DNA of 15,732 nt, from contig DAIPHL010000035.1 of the NCBI GenBank assembly GCA_036771375.1, forward strand, positions 1 to 15,732, written 5' to 3'. Made by a program: the position numbers and the translations under genes. Positions 1-7,567 of this stretch are shown here, piece by piece (the stretch's first letter is position 1; every line of letters begins with the position of its first letter). The notes under the pieces are model-generated. The model saw only the letters and a list, made by a program, of their open reading frames with translations. It had not been told where the DNA came from and did no database searches. Source of the stretch: DAIPHL01 sp036771375 (GTDB taxonomy: Bacteria > Synergistota > Synergistia > Synergistales > Synergistaceae).

Positions 1-8
1 GGTCGGCG

Positions 9-44
9 CCTCCGGCTACGGAGGTCGGAGAGGGCATATCTCCG
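9..44. repeat. Two adjacent hairpin-forming inverted repeats downstream of the substrate-binding protein gene
   Basis: CCTCCG and CGGAGG (9-14 and 19-24) form a perfect 6-bp stem with a 4-base loop. CGGAGA and TCTCCG (26-31 and 39-44) form a second 6-bp stem with a 7-base loop. Both lie just after the stop codon of the minus-strand gene ending at 56, so they may shape the 3' end of the uptake-operon mRNA. No T-run follows on the minus strand inside the window, so I do not call a classical intrinsic terminator. Confidence 0.35.
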
Positions 45-55
45 GGTTCCTTTTT

Positions 56-1060
56 TTATTTCTTCGGGAAAAACGACTCGTACTCCTGGTCGCTCAGATC
101 GTGACGGTAGAACTCCTTATAAAACTCCTTCGTCTCTTTTTTCAAATCGATCTCTTTCGTATACTCTGGATAAACGGTCTTCGCCAGCCACATGAAGCCG
201 AGAGGAGCCTCAGGAGAGGGAAAGTTCCACCAGAAGGCGCCGGTGGGACACTCGTAAACACGTTTGTTCTTGATGGCCTTGAGGTCCTTGATCTTGGGAT
301 CGGAGAGCAACCCCGACGAGTAGCCGGCTCTCGTGATGATCACATCGGGATCGATCTGCATGACCTCTTCGACGCTCAGGTCGGCCTTTGGTGTCTCCTT
401 GACCGCGCTGATCCCGTCGACTGCTCGGATCCAGTTCCAGATCCAATCGGTGAAGCTCGCCTTCGTGATGTTGTCGTAATTCGTATAATACACCACGCGC
501 TTCTTGTCGGAGGGGATTTTGGAGGTCATCTTCTTGATGAAGCCCAGTTTCCTGTCCCAGTACGAGACGAGTTTCTTTGCGACCGCCTCGTTTTTCGTGA
601 GTTTGCCTATGTTCAGAAATTCCTGCTTGAGGGTGTCGACGTCAGCCCAGCCGATCCACATCGTATAGGTCTTCAACCCGACGTCCTCGATCATCTTGTT
701 GCCTTTTTTGGAGCTGATTCCGACCAGTACGATGTCGGGAGACGTCTTCATCAGCTCCTCGATGTTCACGTTGTCGAACGATCCGGCGTCCGTTACCTCT
801 TTCAGCCGAGGAAAGAACTTCAACAACTGTGGGAAGGCTTTCATGGAAGGCTGGGCGACGATCCTGTCCTCCGCGCCCATGACACAGATGTCGTGCGTCG
901 TCCCGCCGTAACAGGTGATCGCGATTCTCTCCACTTTTTCCGGCACGACGACGTCGCGCCCGGCAGCGTCTTTTACCGTCTCGGCCGTCGCTCGATTGCA
1001 AAAGACGAGGATGAAAAGCATAAGGAACAGTGCATGTTTTCTCCAAAATCCGCAAAGCAT
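56..1060 (-). CDS. ABC transporter substrate-binding protein (iron-complex/cobalamin/metal type)
   Basis: This 334-residue periplasmic binding protein should capture a metal or metal complex and deliver it to the permease encoded upstream. Residues 1-26 look like a Sec signal peptide: basic start, hydrophobic core 11-20 and an ATA cleavage motif before E27. The Cys at 21 does not sit in a convincing lipobox. Residues 43-300 fit the helical-backbone binding-protein fold (PF01497, TroA/BtuF-like). The FWWNFPSPEAPLGFMWLA segment (276-293) is typical of family members near the second lobe. The ATG at 1060 has a strong AAAAGGAGGT ribosome site (1071-1080) 10 bases upstream. It is the last gene of the operon, 31 bases after the DUF364 gene. 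Placing it last with its own strong ribosome site suits a protein needed in excess over the membrane parts. The ligand cannot be read from the sequence; iron chelate, cobalamin or nickel are all possible. Confidence 0.88.
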   Translation of the reverse strand: MLCGFWRKHALFLMLFILVFCNRATAETVKDAAGRDVVVPEKVERIAITCYGGTTHDICVMGAEDRIVAQPSMKAFPQLLKFFPRLKEVTDAGSFDNVNIEELMKTSPDIVLVGISSKKGNKMIEDVGLKTYTMWIGWADVDTLKQEFLNIGKLTKNEAVAKKLVSYWDRKLGFIKKMTSKIPSDKKRVVYYTNYDNITKASFTDWIWNWIRAVDGISAVKETPKADLSVEEVMQIDPDVIITRAGYSSGLLSDPKIKDLKAIKNKRVYECPTGAFWWNFPSPEAPLGFMWLAKTVYPEYTKEIDLKKETKEFYKEFYRHDLSDQEYESFFPKK

Positions 1061-1091
1061 TTCAAAAAGAACCTCCTTTTTCTTTGTTCCG

Positions 1092-2012
1092 TTATGGGTG
1101 TATCACGCTTTTTTCGGACAGCGCGACGAAATCACGGGATGCCACCGCGTACGGCTCAGTGCAACGATCAAAAAAACGGGCGCCTTGCCTCCGGGCAAGA
1201 AGGGTAAAACCTTCCTTCGGCTTCGTGATTCGACTGGACGTGATATAACTCACCCCCTGTGCAAACAGAAATTCAGGCAAAATTCCCGCCGTCGGGCCGA
1301 ACATTCCTCTGACCCGGGCTTTTTTTGCGCGAGTCAGAAGCCCTTTGAAGGTGTCGTTCACGAGCGTGCTGCCCGTCAGGAAAAGCACGTCCGCCTCTTC
1401 CAGAAAGCCCATTCCCTCCTCGGGATCATGCAGAAAGACACCACAGGGACCGTATTCGACACCGCTTTCGACGACGAGAGTGCGAAGCTCGGTTATCGGC
1501 CGCATGTCAAACACGTGTACCTCGGCGGCTCTTTGCACGAGATCGTACACGAATTCGGCGTATCCGACGACGGCGACGCGATCCTCCTTTCGCACGAAAT
1601 CGTACGCCCTCGGTGTGAGAGCGCTTATGTTTCTTGTCGTAAACGCCTCGGGCGTCGCAAGCGGCCTGGTCAGTGCGTTCAGTATCGCCACACAGAGCGT
1701 CCGAAGTACGCGGCCGCGGCCGGAGTCGACCAGTTTTCGTCCCACAGAAAAAAGGTCACGACCGATCCACTCGCGCAATTCCACAAGAGGGGCCGGGTCG
1801 AACGTGCCATAGACCGCGTGTTCCCCTGCAAAATTAAAGGCCATGCCACACTGTTTTTCACCCGCCGACACGAAAGTCCATTTGTCCGCGTAGCCTATCT
1901 TCTCGAGTCTGCCGGGGACGAGTCCTTCTTTCCCATAGAGCGTCCCGATTTCGTCGTAAGCGCCGCGGAGATCCGAGCAGTCGACGTCGTCGTATCCGGC
2001 GAGCGTTTTCAT
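1092..2012 (-). CDS. DUF4213/DUF364 family putative heavy-metal-chelation protein
   Basis: This 306-residue protein has no signal peptide and should be cytoplasmic. Residues 1-115 match the DUF4213 N-terminal layout. Residues 143-260 match DUF364: a Rossmann-like strand DRVAVVGY (144-151), the EEADVLFLTGSTLVNDT segment (205-221) and GPTAGILPEFLF (239-250). The family has been proposed to bind heavy metals on structural grounds; no enzymatic activity is firmly established to my knowledge. The ATG at 2012 overlaps the ATPase stop by four bases (ATGA), so I prefer it to the in-frame GTG at 2030, whose codons overlap the likely ribosome site. Its place between the ATPase and the binding protein of an uptake operon suggests it handles or senses the imported metal inside the cell. 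Family assignment is confident; function is inferred. Confidence 0.85.
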   Translation of the reverse strand: MKTLAGYDDVDCSDLRGAYDEIGTLYGKEGLVPGRLEKIGYADKWTFVSAGEKQCGMAFNFAGEHAVYGTFDPAPLVELREWIGRDLFSVGRKLVDSGRGRVLRTLCVAILNALTRPLATPEAFTTRNISALTPRAYDFVRKEDRVAVVGYAEFVYDLVQRAAEVHVFDMRPITELRTLVVESGVEYGPCGVFLHDPEEGMGFLEEADVLFLTGSTLVNDTFKGLLTRAKKARVRGMFGPTAGILPEFLFAQGVSYITSSRITKPKEGFTLLARRQGARFFDRCTEPYAVASRDFVALSEKSVIHP

Positions 2013-2827
2013 CGATCGTCCACCACCCACTCCAACGCCGACTCATCTTTCTCCAGCAGTGGGACACAGGTCTTGATCGTCCTGCCCTTCAAGTTGGCAC
2101 GGAAGATGTGCACGTCGATCCCGTAGGCGCGTCGCAAGGTCTCCTCCGTGACGATCTCTTCGACGACGCCGACACGGAAGGGCTCGTTCTTGCTCATGAC
2201 CGCCGCCTTTGTACAGCAGAGAAAAGCATGGTCGGGAAAGTGCGACGTCATGACGATCCCGATACCGCTCTTTGCCAAAAGCTGCACCTGCCGTAAAACT
2301 TTCATCTGGTTGCCGAAGTCTAGGCTGGAGGTCGGTTCGTCCATCACGAGAAACCTCGGTTTTTGCATCAGAGCACGCGCGATCAGGACCATCTGCCTCT
2401 CTCCACCGCTGATCTCCGTATAAATCGTTTCCTTCAGGCGAGCGACCCCGAGCATCTCCAGAATGCGCGCAGCCTCTGCAAAATCCGCCTTGCTGGGGCC
2501 GGAGAAGAGTTTCGCACTGCCGATGCTTCCCATCACGACGACATCGAGCGTCCGAAAGGGGAAAGGGGGCTCATGAACCTGTGGGACATATCCAATCAGC
2601 TTGGCCAGTCTTTTGCGATTGTGAAAGGGAAGCCCTTGCCGGTCGATCGAAAAAACCCCGCTTCTCGTCGGCAGGAAACCGAGCAGGGCCTTGAAAAGCG
2701 TCGTCTTGCCGACGCCGTTTGGCCCGAGCAGACAGAGCACGTCGCCACTTCTTACCTCAAAGGAGACGTTCGATACGACGTCTTCTACACCGTATCCTGC
2801 ACAGATCTCGCTCGCCGTGAGAATCAT
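2009..2827 (-). CDS. ABC transporter ATP-binding protein (FecE/BtuD type)
   Basis: This 272-residue ATPase powers the importer made with the adjacent permease. All core motifs are visible: Walker A GPNGVGKTT (35-43), Q-loop VPQ with Q83, signature ISGGERQ (139-145; I replaces the usual L), Walker B FLVMDEPTSSLD (159-170) with E164 as catalytic base, and switch His196. The C-terminal tail after about 240 is typical of FecE/BtuD relatives. The ATG at 2827 overlaps the permease stop (ATGA, 2824-2827) and has AAGGAG six bases upstream. The frame stays open further upstream, to 3046, but that part lies wholly inside the permease gene and is rejected. The stop overlaps the DUF364 start by four bases, so translation of all three is likely coupled. 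Confidence 0.93.
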   Translation of the reverse strand: MILTASEICAGYGVEDVVSNVSFEVRSGDVLCLLGPNGVGKTTLFKALLGFLPTRSGVFSIDRQGLPFHNRKRLAKLIGYVPQVHEPPFPFRTLDVVVMGSIGSAKLFSGPSKADFAEAARILEMLGVARLKETIYTEISGGERQMVLIARALMQKPRFLVMDEPTSSLDFGNQMKVLRQVQLLAKSGIGIVMTSHFPDHAFLCCTKAAVMSKNEPFRVGVVEEIVTEETLRRAYGIDVHIFRANLKGRTIKTCVPLLEKDESALEWVVDDR

Positions 2828-3888
2828 CCGGCTCTCCTTCTCTTGAAGAGCAGATAGACAAAGAAAGGAGCACCGACCAAAGAGGTCAGAATCCCGAGTG
2901 GAAGCTCCATGGAAAACATGGTCCGCGCGACGTTGTCCACACAAAGCAAAAAACTCGCCCCCACCGTAAAGGAGACGGGAATGAGTTTTTTGTAATTGGG
3001 ACCGGTCAACATCCTCGTCAAGTGTGGGATTACCAGTCCGACCCATCCGATCATGCCGCTGATCGCCACGCAGGTTGTGGTGAGAAGTGTCGCCGAAGCG
3101 ATGAAGACAACCCGAAGCCGCCCCGTGTCGAGTCCCATCGACTGGGCCTCCTCGTCTCCGAACGCCATCGCGTTGATGTGCCAGCGCAGAAGCATCGCGG
3201 GGATCATTCCGACCACAATAAGAGGAAATGTCATCGCTGCGCTCGTGACACTGATACTGGAGAGTCCTCCCATGAGCCAGTAGGTTATCTCCGGCAGCGT
3301 CTTGAATGGATCCGCCACGAACTTGGCGAAAGCAACGAGCGACGAAAAGAGAGTGGAGATGACCATACCGGAAAGGATCAGCACCAACAAGGACTCCTTT
3401 CCCCGACTGACCAGCTTGCAGATGAGGTACGACAACGTCACGGCCACGAGACCGAAGACGAACGCCGTGAATTGTATCGCGAAAAACGAAAAGGATAAAA
3501 GAATGGCGAGTGCGGCGCCAAAACCGGCTCCCGCGGAAGCACCCAGAATATCCGGCGAGACCATCGGATTTTTAAAGAGCCCCTGGTAGAGGGCACCGGC
3601 GACGGACAGAGCACCCCCGATAAAGACGGCGGAACAAATCCGTGGAACGCGGACCTTGAGGATGACGGACTGTACCATCTCCGGGACCTCGGGACAGCTT
3701 TGCGCCGTCAGGCGAGAGAGAAAAACCAGGTAGAGCTCTCTCAAGGAGACGGGATAGCGCCCCAGCATAAACGAGGAGACAAACAGAATGACGAGGACAA
3801 AAAAAGCGATTCCACCGGCCAGACTTTCAATTCCCCCGTAAACGACGGGACGATCGATCTTCGGGGAAAAATTCCGTTTGTGGTACAC
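2824..3888 (-). CDS. FecCD-family ABC transporter permease
   Basis: This 354-residue inner-membrane permease forms the channel of a metal-complex importer. It has the roughly 330-360 residue length and about ten hydrophobic segments of the FecCD/BtuC family. Family hallmarks are the VRVPRI segment followed by GALYQGLFKNPMVSPDILG, the GMIGWVGLVIPHLTRML segment, and the terminal ELPLGILTSLVGAPFF segment. I choose the GTG at 3888 because GAGGGGAGG (3896-3904 on the plus strand as CCTCCCCTC) lies 7 bases upstream. ATGs at 3930 and 3963 have no good ribosome site. The ATG at 3930 overlaps the -10 element and the one at 3963 lies upstream of it, so neither would be usable on that transcript. It is the first gene of the uptake operon, preceded by a promoter with an overlapping palindrome. 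Confidence 0.9.
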   Translation of the reverse strand: MYHKRNFSPKIDRPVVYGGIESLAGGIAFFVLVILFVSSFMLGRYPVSLRELYLVFLSRLTAQSCPEVPEMVQSVILKVRVPRICSAVFIGGALSVAGALYQGLFKNPMVSPDILGASAGAGFGAALAILLSFSFFAIQFTAFVFGLVAVTLSYLICKLVSRGKESLLVLILSGMVISTLFSSLVAFAKFVADPFKTLPEITYWLMGGLSSISVTSAAMTFPLIVVGMIPAMLLRWHINAMAFGDEEAQSMGLDTGRLRVVFIASATLLTTTCVAISGMIGWVGLVIPHLTRMLTGPNYKKLIPVSFTVGASFLLCVDNVARTMFSMELPLGILTSLVGAPFFVYLLFKRRRAG

Positions 3889-3895
3889 AGATTTG

Positions 3896-3904
3896 CCTCC
3901 CCTC
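3896..3904 (-). promoter_or_regulatory. Strong ribosome binding site fixing the permease GTG start
   Basis: The minus strand reads GAGGGGAGG, 7 bases before the GTG at 3888. This site decides the start of the permease against the upstream ATG codons at 3930 and 3963. Confidence 0.75.
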
Positions 3905-3928
3905 GAGAACAAGGACTGATCAGAAGGC

Positions 3929-3957
3929 ATTATATTCGATCGAGGATCAAGTTGCAA
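3929..3957 (-). promoter_or_regulatory. Sigma-70-type promoter of the metal-uptake operon
   Basis: On the minus strand a TTGCAA -35 hexamer (3952-3957) is followed by a 17-base spacer and a perfect TATAAT -10 hexamer (3929-3934). Transcription should start near 3920, giving a leader of about 30 bases before the permease GTG. The -35 hexamer matches four of six consensus bases. It is part of the palindrome annotated at 3952-3968. Confidence 0.62.
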
Positions 3958-3968
3958 TGACATTGCAT
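3952..3968. promoter_or_regulatory. Probable Fur-family (Nur-like) operator
   Basis: TGCAATG-A-CATTGCA (3953-3967) is a perfect 7-1-7 palindrome, the architecture of Fur-family boxes. Read as TTGCAA-N5-TTGCAT (3952-3968) it agrees at 11 of 12 defined positions with the tTGCaa-N5-ttGCAA box known for the nickel-dependent regulator Nur of Streptomyces. It covers the -35 element of the uptake operon, where a bound repressor would block RNA polymerase. The palindrome is seen directly; the identity of the regulator is inferred, and no regulator gene is in the window. Confidence 0.55.
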
Positions 3969-4029
3969 CAAATTCATTCCCGAATACACGACAAGAAAAA
4001 ATGTTGTAAAATGATCCGTAAAGGCGCGG

Positions 4030-4887
4030 ATGAAAAGGAGGGACGACCATACCTTGACCGATTTCGAAGACAAATCGCGGGACGAGCTTTGGATAGACCC
4101 GGAATTCGATTCGCTCTACAAAGAAAACATGAGGCTCAGAACCGAACTCGCCACCCTTATGGAAGAGTTCGAACACATCGTTCGTTTCGTGATCCCATCG
4201 ACGCAGACGACGTTTCTCATCAAGGTGGGTGCTCTGCGAGTCGAACTTCTTCGCAGGCAGCTTGCCGTCATGAAGCTTCGGCGGAAAATCGCCATGATTC
4301 GGGAAGCCGCGGAACACGGAGAATCCGTCCGTTCCGACACGATGGAGTACCGCCTGGATCATGAGTTCAAGGAATGGGACGAGCGATTGATCAGGGAAAA
4401 CAAACAGATCGAGGATGCAAAAGCACGCTTTTCCTCGCTCGTCGTCTCCGAGGACGAGGATGAAATCCGAAACGTCTATCGCCTGTTGTCAAGAAAGATG
4501 AACCCCGAAATCAATCCCGAACAGGGAGAGGAGGCAAAATCCTTCTGGTCGAACATTCGTTCCGCATACGAGTGGAAGGACCTCTTTCACCTGAAGGCAC
4601 TGTTGATGATGACGGACGATTACCCCGAGAGCTACGACATGCCGACGAACATCGGAGGGATGCGCACGGATCGAGACAGGCTAAAGAAGACAATCGAGGA
4701 GACAGTGCAGAAAATAGAAAACATAAAAAGCCACCCGGCCTTCGCGTGGCGTAAGATTCTCGACGACCCTACCGTACTTGAGAGAGAACAGTCAAAACTG
4801 CGGGACGAGATCAACCGGATGCGCACACAGGAGTTCGTCCTCAATGAGCTGCTCAACTCGCTCGAGATGAAAAGAGTGGGGCAGTAG
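4030..4887 (+). CDS. Helical protein with a degenerate J-domain-like segment
   Basis: This 285-residue soluble protein is strongly charged and mostly helical, with likely coiled coil at 28-48, 65-135 and 212-280. Residues 145-192 (EIRNVYRLLSRKMNPEINPE, then the AYEWKDLFHLKALL part) resemble the J-like module of bacterial proteins annotated 'DnaJ domain', which usually read LYRKL..LHPDLNP...AYE.GDL..L. Here the HPD triplet that stimulates DnaK is NPE (158-160), so DnaK activation is doubtful and a scaffold or binding role is more likely. There is no signal peptide or membrane segment. The ATG at 4030 has only a weak AAAGG site. A TTG at 4054 has AAGGAGGG (4035-4042) 11 bases upstream and is a real alternative start. 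The gene is monocistronic, divergent from the metal-uptake operon and convergent with the phosphohexomutase gene, with an 11-base gap. Confidence 0.72.
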   Translation: MKRRDDHTLTDFEDKSRDELWIDPEFDSLYKENMRLRTELATLMEEFEHIVRFVIPSTQTTFLIKVGALRVELLRRQLAVMKLRRKIAMIREAAEHGESVRSDTMEYRLDHEFKEWDERLIRENKQIEDAKARFSSLVVSEDEDEIRNVYRLLSRKMNPEINPEQGEEAKSFWSNIRSAYEWKDLFHLKALLMMTDDYPESYDMPTNIGGMRTDRDRLKKTIEETVQKIENIKSHPAFAWRKILDDPTVLEREQSKLRDEINRMRTQEFVLNELLNSLEMKRVGQ

Positions 4888-4898
4888 CGTTTTTTACC

Positions 4899-6296
4899 TC
4901 AATACTCCCACTCGAAATCCGGCCCACCAGCCTCCTTGATTCTACGTTTCATATCGCTTGAAATCATCTCCAGGTCCCTTTGGGTCCTTCCCTCGCATCG
5001 CGCCACCAGAACCGGCTGGGTGTTCGACGCACGAAGCAGGCTCCATCCGTTTTCGTGAATGATTCTGACCCCGTCTACAGTGACGGTCTCCCTCTCCTTC
5101 GTCGCCGCGTCGCGAACCCTCTCGACGATGTCGAACTTCAATTCGTCCGGACAGGAAAACCTCGTTTCGGCCGTGGAGGGATAGGACGGCATCTCGGCGA
5201 TCAGGTCGGACAAGCTCTTATCGGTGTTGGAGAGGATTCGGAGCAATCTACCGGCCGCGTAAAACGCATCATCGAACCCGAAAAATTCGTCGGCGAAAAA
5301 CATATGTCCGGAGACCTCCCCGGAGAAGAGGGCGTCGATCTCCCGCATCTTCGCCTTGACCAGAGAGTGACCGGATTTCCACCAGATGGGTTTTCCACCG
5401 AGTTTCTCCGTCTCCTCCGGCAAAATCATCGAGCTTTTCACCTCGACGATCACGTCGGCACCCGGATGCTTTGGCAAGATCTCCTTCCAGAAGAGAAGCA
5501 TCAACTGATCCCCGAAGAGCATATTCCCCTTGTCGTCGACCACACCGATTCTGTCGGAATCACCGTCGAAACCGATCCCTACGTCGGCGTCGTTTTTTCG
5601 AACCGCGTCGATGAGGTCCGACAGGTATTCCCGTTTTGTCGGATCGGGATGGTGATTGGGGAAGCGCCCGTCCGGTTCGCTGAAAAGCTCTATCACCTCA
5701 CACCCCGCTCTACGGACGAACTCCGGTGCAAAGAGCCCGCCGGTCCCGTTTCCGGAGTCCAGGACCACTTTGAGTTTCCGAGGACCCAGTTCGATTTTGG
5801 AGACCAACATCTCCGTATACGCCTGACGGATATTTTCCTTTTTCACGCTTCCCGGAAGTGCGCTCGTCCCTGCGCGATCCTCCACGATGATCCTGTAAAT
5901 CTCCTGTATCTCGTCACCCCATATGGTCGCTTTGCCCATGGCCAACTTGAGTCCGTTGAATTCCGGGGGGTTGTGGCTTCCCGTGACCATGATCCCTCCG
6001 TTCACATCGAAGTGGTACAAACTCCAATAAAACGTGGGGGTCGCGACCAGACCGATATCGAGGACCGAAACACCGGCTCGGACGAGCCCCTCCATCACGT
6101 CCGTCTTTACACGAGGGGAGGAGAGCCTGGCATCGCAACCGACGGTCACCTTGGACACACCCCGCCCAGAGAGATACGTCCCATAGGCCTGACCGATCGC
6201 CTTCACCGTTTCACTCGTCAGCTCGCTGTCCGCAATGCCTCGTATATCGTACTCCCTGAAGATATGTGCCGGAACTCTCTGTTTGGAAGCCGTCAT
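4899..6296 (-). CDS. Phosphomannomutase/phosphoglucomutase
   Basis: This 465-residue enzyme interconverts mannose- or glucose-1-phosphate and the 6-phosphate through a phosphoserine, feeding sugar nucleotide synthesis for envelope polysaccharides. All four family signatures are visible: catalytic serine in TGSHNP (Ser107), metal-binding loop DGDSDR (244-249), sugar-specificity loop GEVSG (326-330) and phosphate-binding RASNTQP (422-428). The GEVSG form is typical of dual-specificity PMM/PGM enzymes rather than phosphoglucosamine mutases. I choose the ATG at 6296: GAGAGGAG (6306-6313) lies 9 bases upstream, whereas it directly abuts the ATG at 6305. It sits about 70 bases after the MFS gene with its own promoter, so it may be transcribed both alone and by readthrough. 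Confidence 0.92.
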   Translation of the reverse strand: MTASKQRVPAHIFREYDIRGIADSELTSETVKAIGQAYGTYLSGRGVSKVTVGCDARLSSPRVKTDVMEGLVRAGVSVLDIGLVATPTFYWSLYHFDVNGGIMVTGSHNPPEFNGLKLAMGKATIWGDEIQEIYRIIVEDRAGTSALPGSVKKENIRQAYTEMLVSKIELGPRKLKVVLDSGNGTGGLFAPEFVRRAGCEVIELFSEPDGRFPNHHPDPTKREYLSDLIDAVRKNDADVGIGFDGDSDRIGVVDDKGNMLFGDQLMLLFWKEILPKHPGADVIVEVKSSMILPEETEKLGGKPIWWKSGHSLVKAKMREIDALFSGEVSGHMFFADEFFGFDDAFYAAGRLLRILSNTDKSLSDLIAEMPSYPSTAETRFSCPDELKFDIVERVRDAATKERETVTVDGVRIIHENGWSLLRASNTQPVLVARCEGRTQRDLEMISSDMKRRIKEAGGPDFEWEY

Positions 6297-6358
6297 CTCT
6301 TTCATCTCCTCTCGCCGGTCCGTCGTTTCAAGCGTAAATGCCCGATTCGATGACCACG

Positions 6359-6367
6359 ATTATAACA
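6359..6367 (-). promoter_or_regulatory. Extended -10 promoter for the phosphohexomutase gene
   Basis: The minus strand reads TGTTATAAT, a full TGn extended -10 element, directly after the stop codon of the MFS gene and about 63 bases before the chosen ATG. No good -35 hexamer is found at 16-18 bases, which is normal for extended -10 promoters. Confidence 0.45.
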
Positions 6368-7567
6368 TCATCGTACGGCGTGATCCGGTTTTTGCCCGAG
6401 TACGTGCGGGACCCAGTATAAAAACTGCAGCGCGATGAGAGCCGAAAGAGACGCGAGCGACAGGAGGCGGAACGTCCACGCACTTCCCAACACGGAGGAA
6501 AAGTAACCGACGATGAGCGGAGTCAGGATCCATCCGCAGTCGTAGGCCAATAGAGCGAATGCAACTCCTTTAGGACGCAACTCCGCGGGCAGGAGGTCAC
6601 TGACCAAGGAGAGCAGGGTCGGAAATACGATCCCGATGCCCACGCCGAAGAATGCACCGGTTACGAGAAACATGGTGTTGGAGGGCGCGACCGATACGAG
6701 AAAAAGAGCGGAGGCCATCAGGATACCGCACGGAGCGAAAAAGAGCCTTCTGGGCATCAGGTTCAGCATGTGGGCCCCGGCCGTTCTGACGATGACGGCG
6801 AAGACGGCTCCGCTTGCAAGATAGAACGACGCGATCAACCCTCTTTCTGCCGCCAGCATGGATATGCAGACGACGGACGCGTCGACCAACGAGATCATCA
6901 CTCCTGTCGTTACCAGCATACGAAACGAACGCAAAGCGAGGAGATCCCTGTATCTTCCCCAGGTTTTCCGACGCCCCCCACGTTTTTCGACCGCGACAGG
7001 AACGTCGAGTCGTCGCGCAAGGTAAATACAGAGCAGGCAGAACACCGGACCCATGGAAAGATACAATCCCGTATGGGCGTTGAGAATCATCCATTCGCCG
7101 ATTGGCGTCACCGTAGCCGACGGAAGTATTCCCCCCGTCACGATGATCGCAAAGGCAGCTCCTCTGATTTCATCCGGAATCGCAAGTGCTTGGTAAGAAA
7201 ACAATCCTATCGTGTATATGCCGAAACTCGCTCCGGTCAAGGCTCTCCCCAGCAAAAGCGATGGAACGCTTCGGGCGAAAAAGAGAACCATCCCACCCAC
7301 GACCCCGATCACTCCCCCTATGAAAAGGGTATTTCGTACTCCGATGTTTTCGAGCAGGAGGCTCCCGACCGGACGCATACACATGATGGCCAGAAAAAAG
7401 ACGCTCAAGACCCACCCAATCGCCTGAGGAGACAATTCATAATTCTGAAGAACATTGCCGTACACGAAATAAATCTGTTCCATACAGTGAATGACAAAGA
7501 GCGGAAGAAAAACGTTCCAGATCGCTCTCGCGTTATTCGACACGTCGGAGACAATCGGAATCCTCAA
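6368..7567 (-). CDS. MFS transporter, substrate unknown
   Basis: This protein of about 399 residues has roughly twelve hydrophobic segments in two halves joined by a basic loop (the RRLDVPVAVEKRGGRRKTWGR stretch), the pattern of the major facilitator superfamily. Between segments 2 and 3 a RPVGSLLLENIGVR sequence is a degenerate form of the usual MFS motif A. Nothing identifies the substrate. I choose the TTG at 7567: GAGGTG (7577-7582) lies exactly 9 bases upstream, and TTGA overlaps the stop of the preceding gene by four bases. The GTG at 7579, four codons earlier, is the alternative and would overlap that gene by 16 bases, but the ribosome site would then include the start codon. It is the last gene of the run beginning at 13027. 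Confidence 0.82.
   Translation of the reverse strand: MRIPIVSDVSNNARAIWNVFLPLFVIHCMEQIYFVYGNVLQNYELSPQAIGWVLSVFFLAIMCMRPVGSLLLENIGVRNTLFIGGVIGVVGGMVLFFARSVPSLLLGRALTGASFGIYTIGLFSYQALAIPDEIRGAAFAIIVTGGILPSATVTPIGEWMILNAHTGLYLSMGPVFCLLCIYLARRLDVPVAVEKRGGRRKTWGRYRDLLALRSFRMLVTTGVMISLVDASVVCISMLAAERGLIASFYLASGAVFAVIVRTAGAHMLNLMPRRLFFAPCGILMASALFLVSVAPSNTMFLVTGAFFGVGIGIVFPTLLSLVSDLLPAELRPKGVAFALLAYDCGWILTPLIVGYFSSVLGSAWTFRLLSLASLSALIALQFLYWVPHVLGQKPDHAVR

Noticed and set aside
101..1207. Long plus-strand open frame opposite the binding-protein gene
   Set aside because: It lies antisense to a gene with clear family motifs and shows no recognisable domain. It is an antisense shadow of biased codon use.
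915..2126. Plus-strand 403-codon open frame
   Set aside because: Opposite the DUF364 gene and both its borders; low-complexity basic and serine-rich translation, no motif.
2828..3046. N-terminal extension of the ATPase
   Set aside because: It lies inside the permease gene, and the ATGA overlap plus AAGGAG define the start at 2827.
3889..4362. N-terminal extension of the permease
   Set aside because: It would run across the promoter, the palindrome and the start of the divergent J-like gene; the GTG at 3888 has a near-ideal ribosome site.
4888..4898. Intrinsic terminator between the convergent genes
   Set aside because: There is a T-run but no stem of useful length in the 11-base gap.
4980..6353. 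Plus-strand 457-codon open frame
   Set aside because: Antisense to the phosphohexomutase, whose four signatures are all intact on the minus strand.
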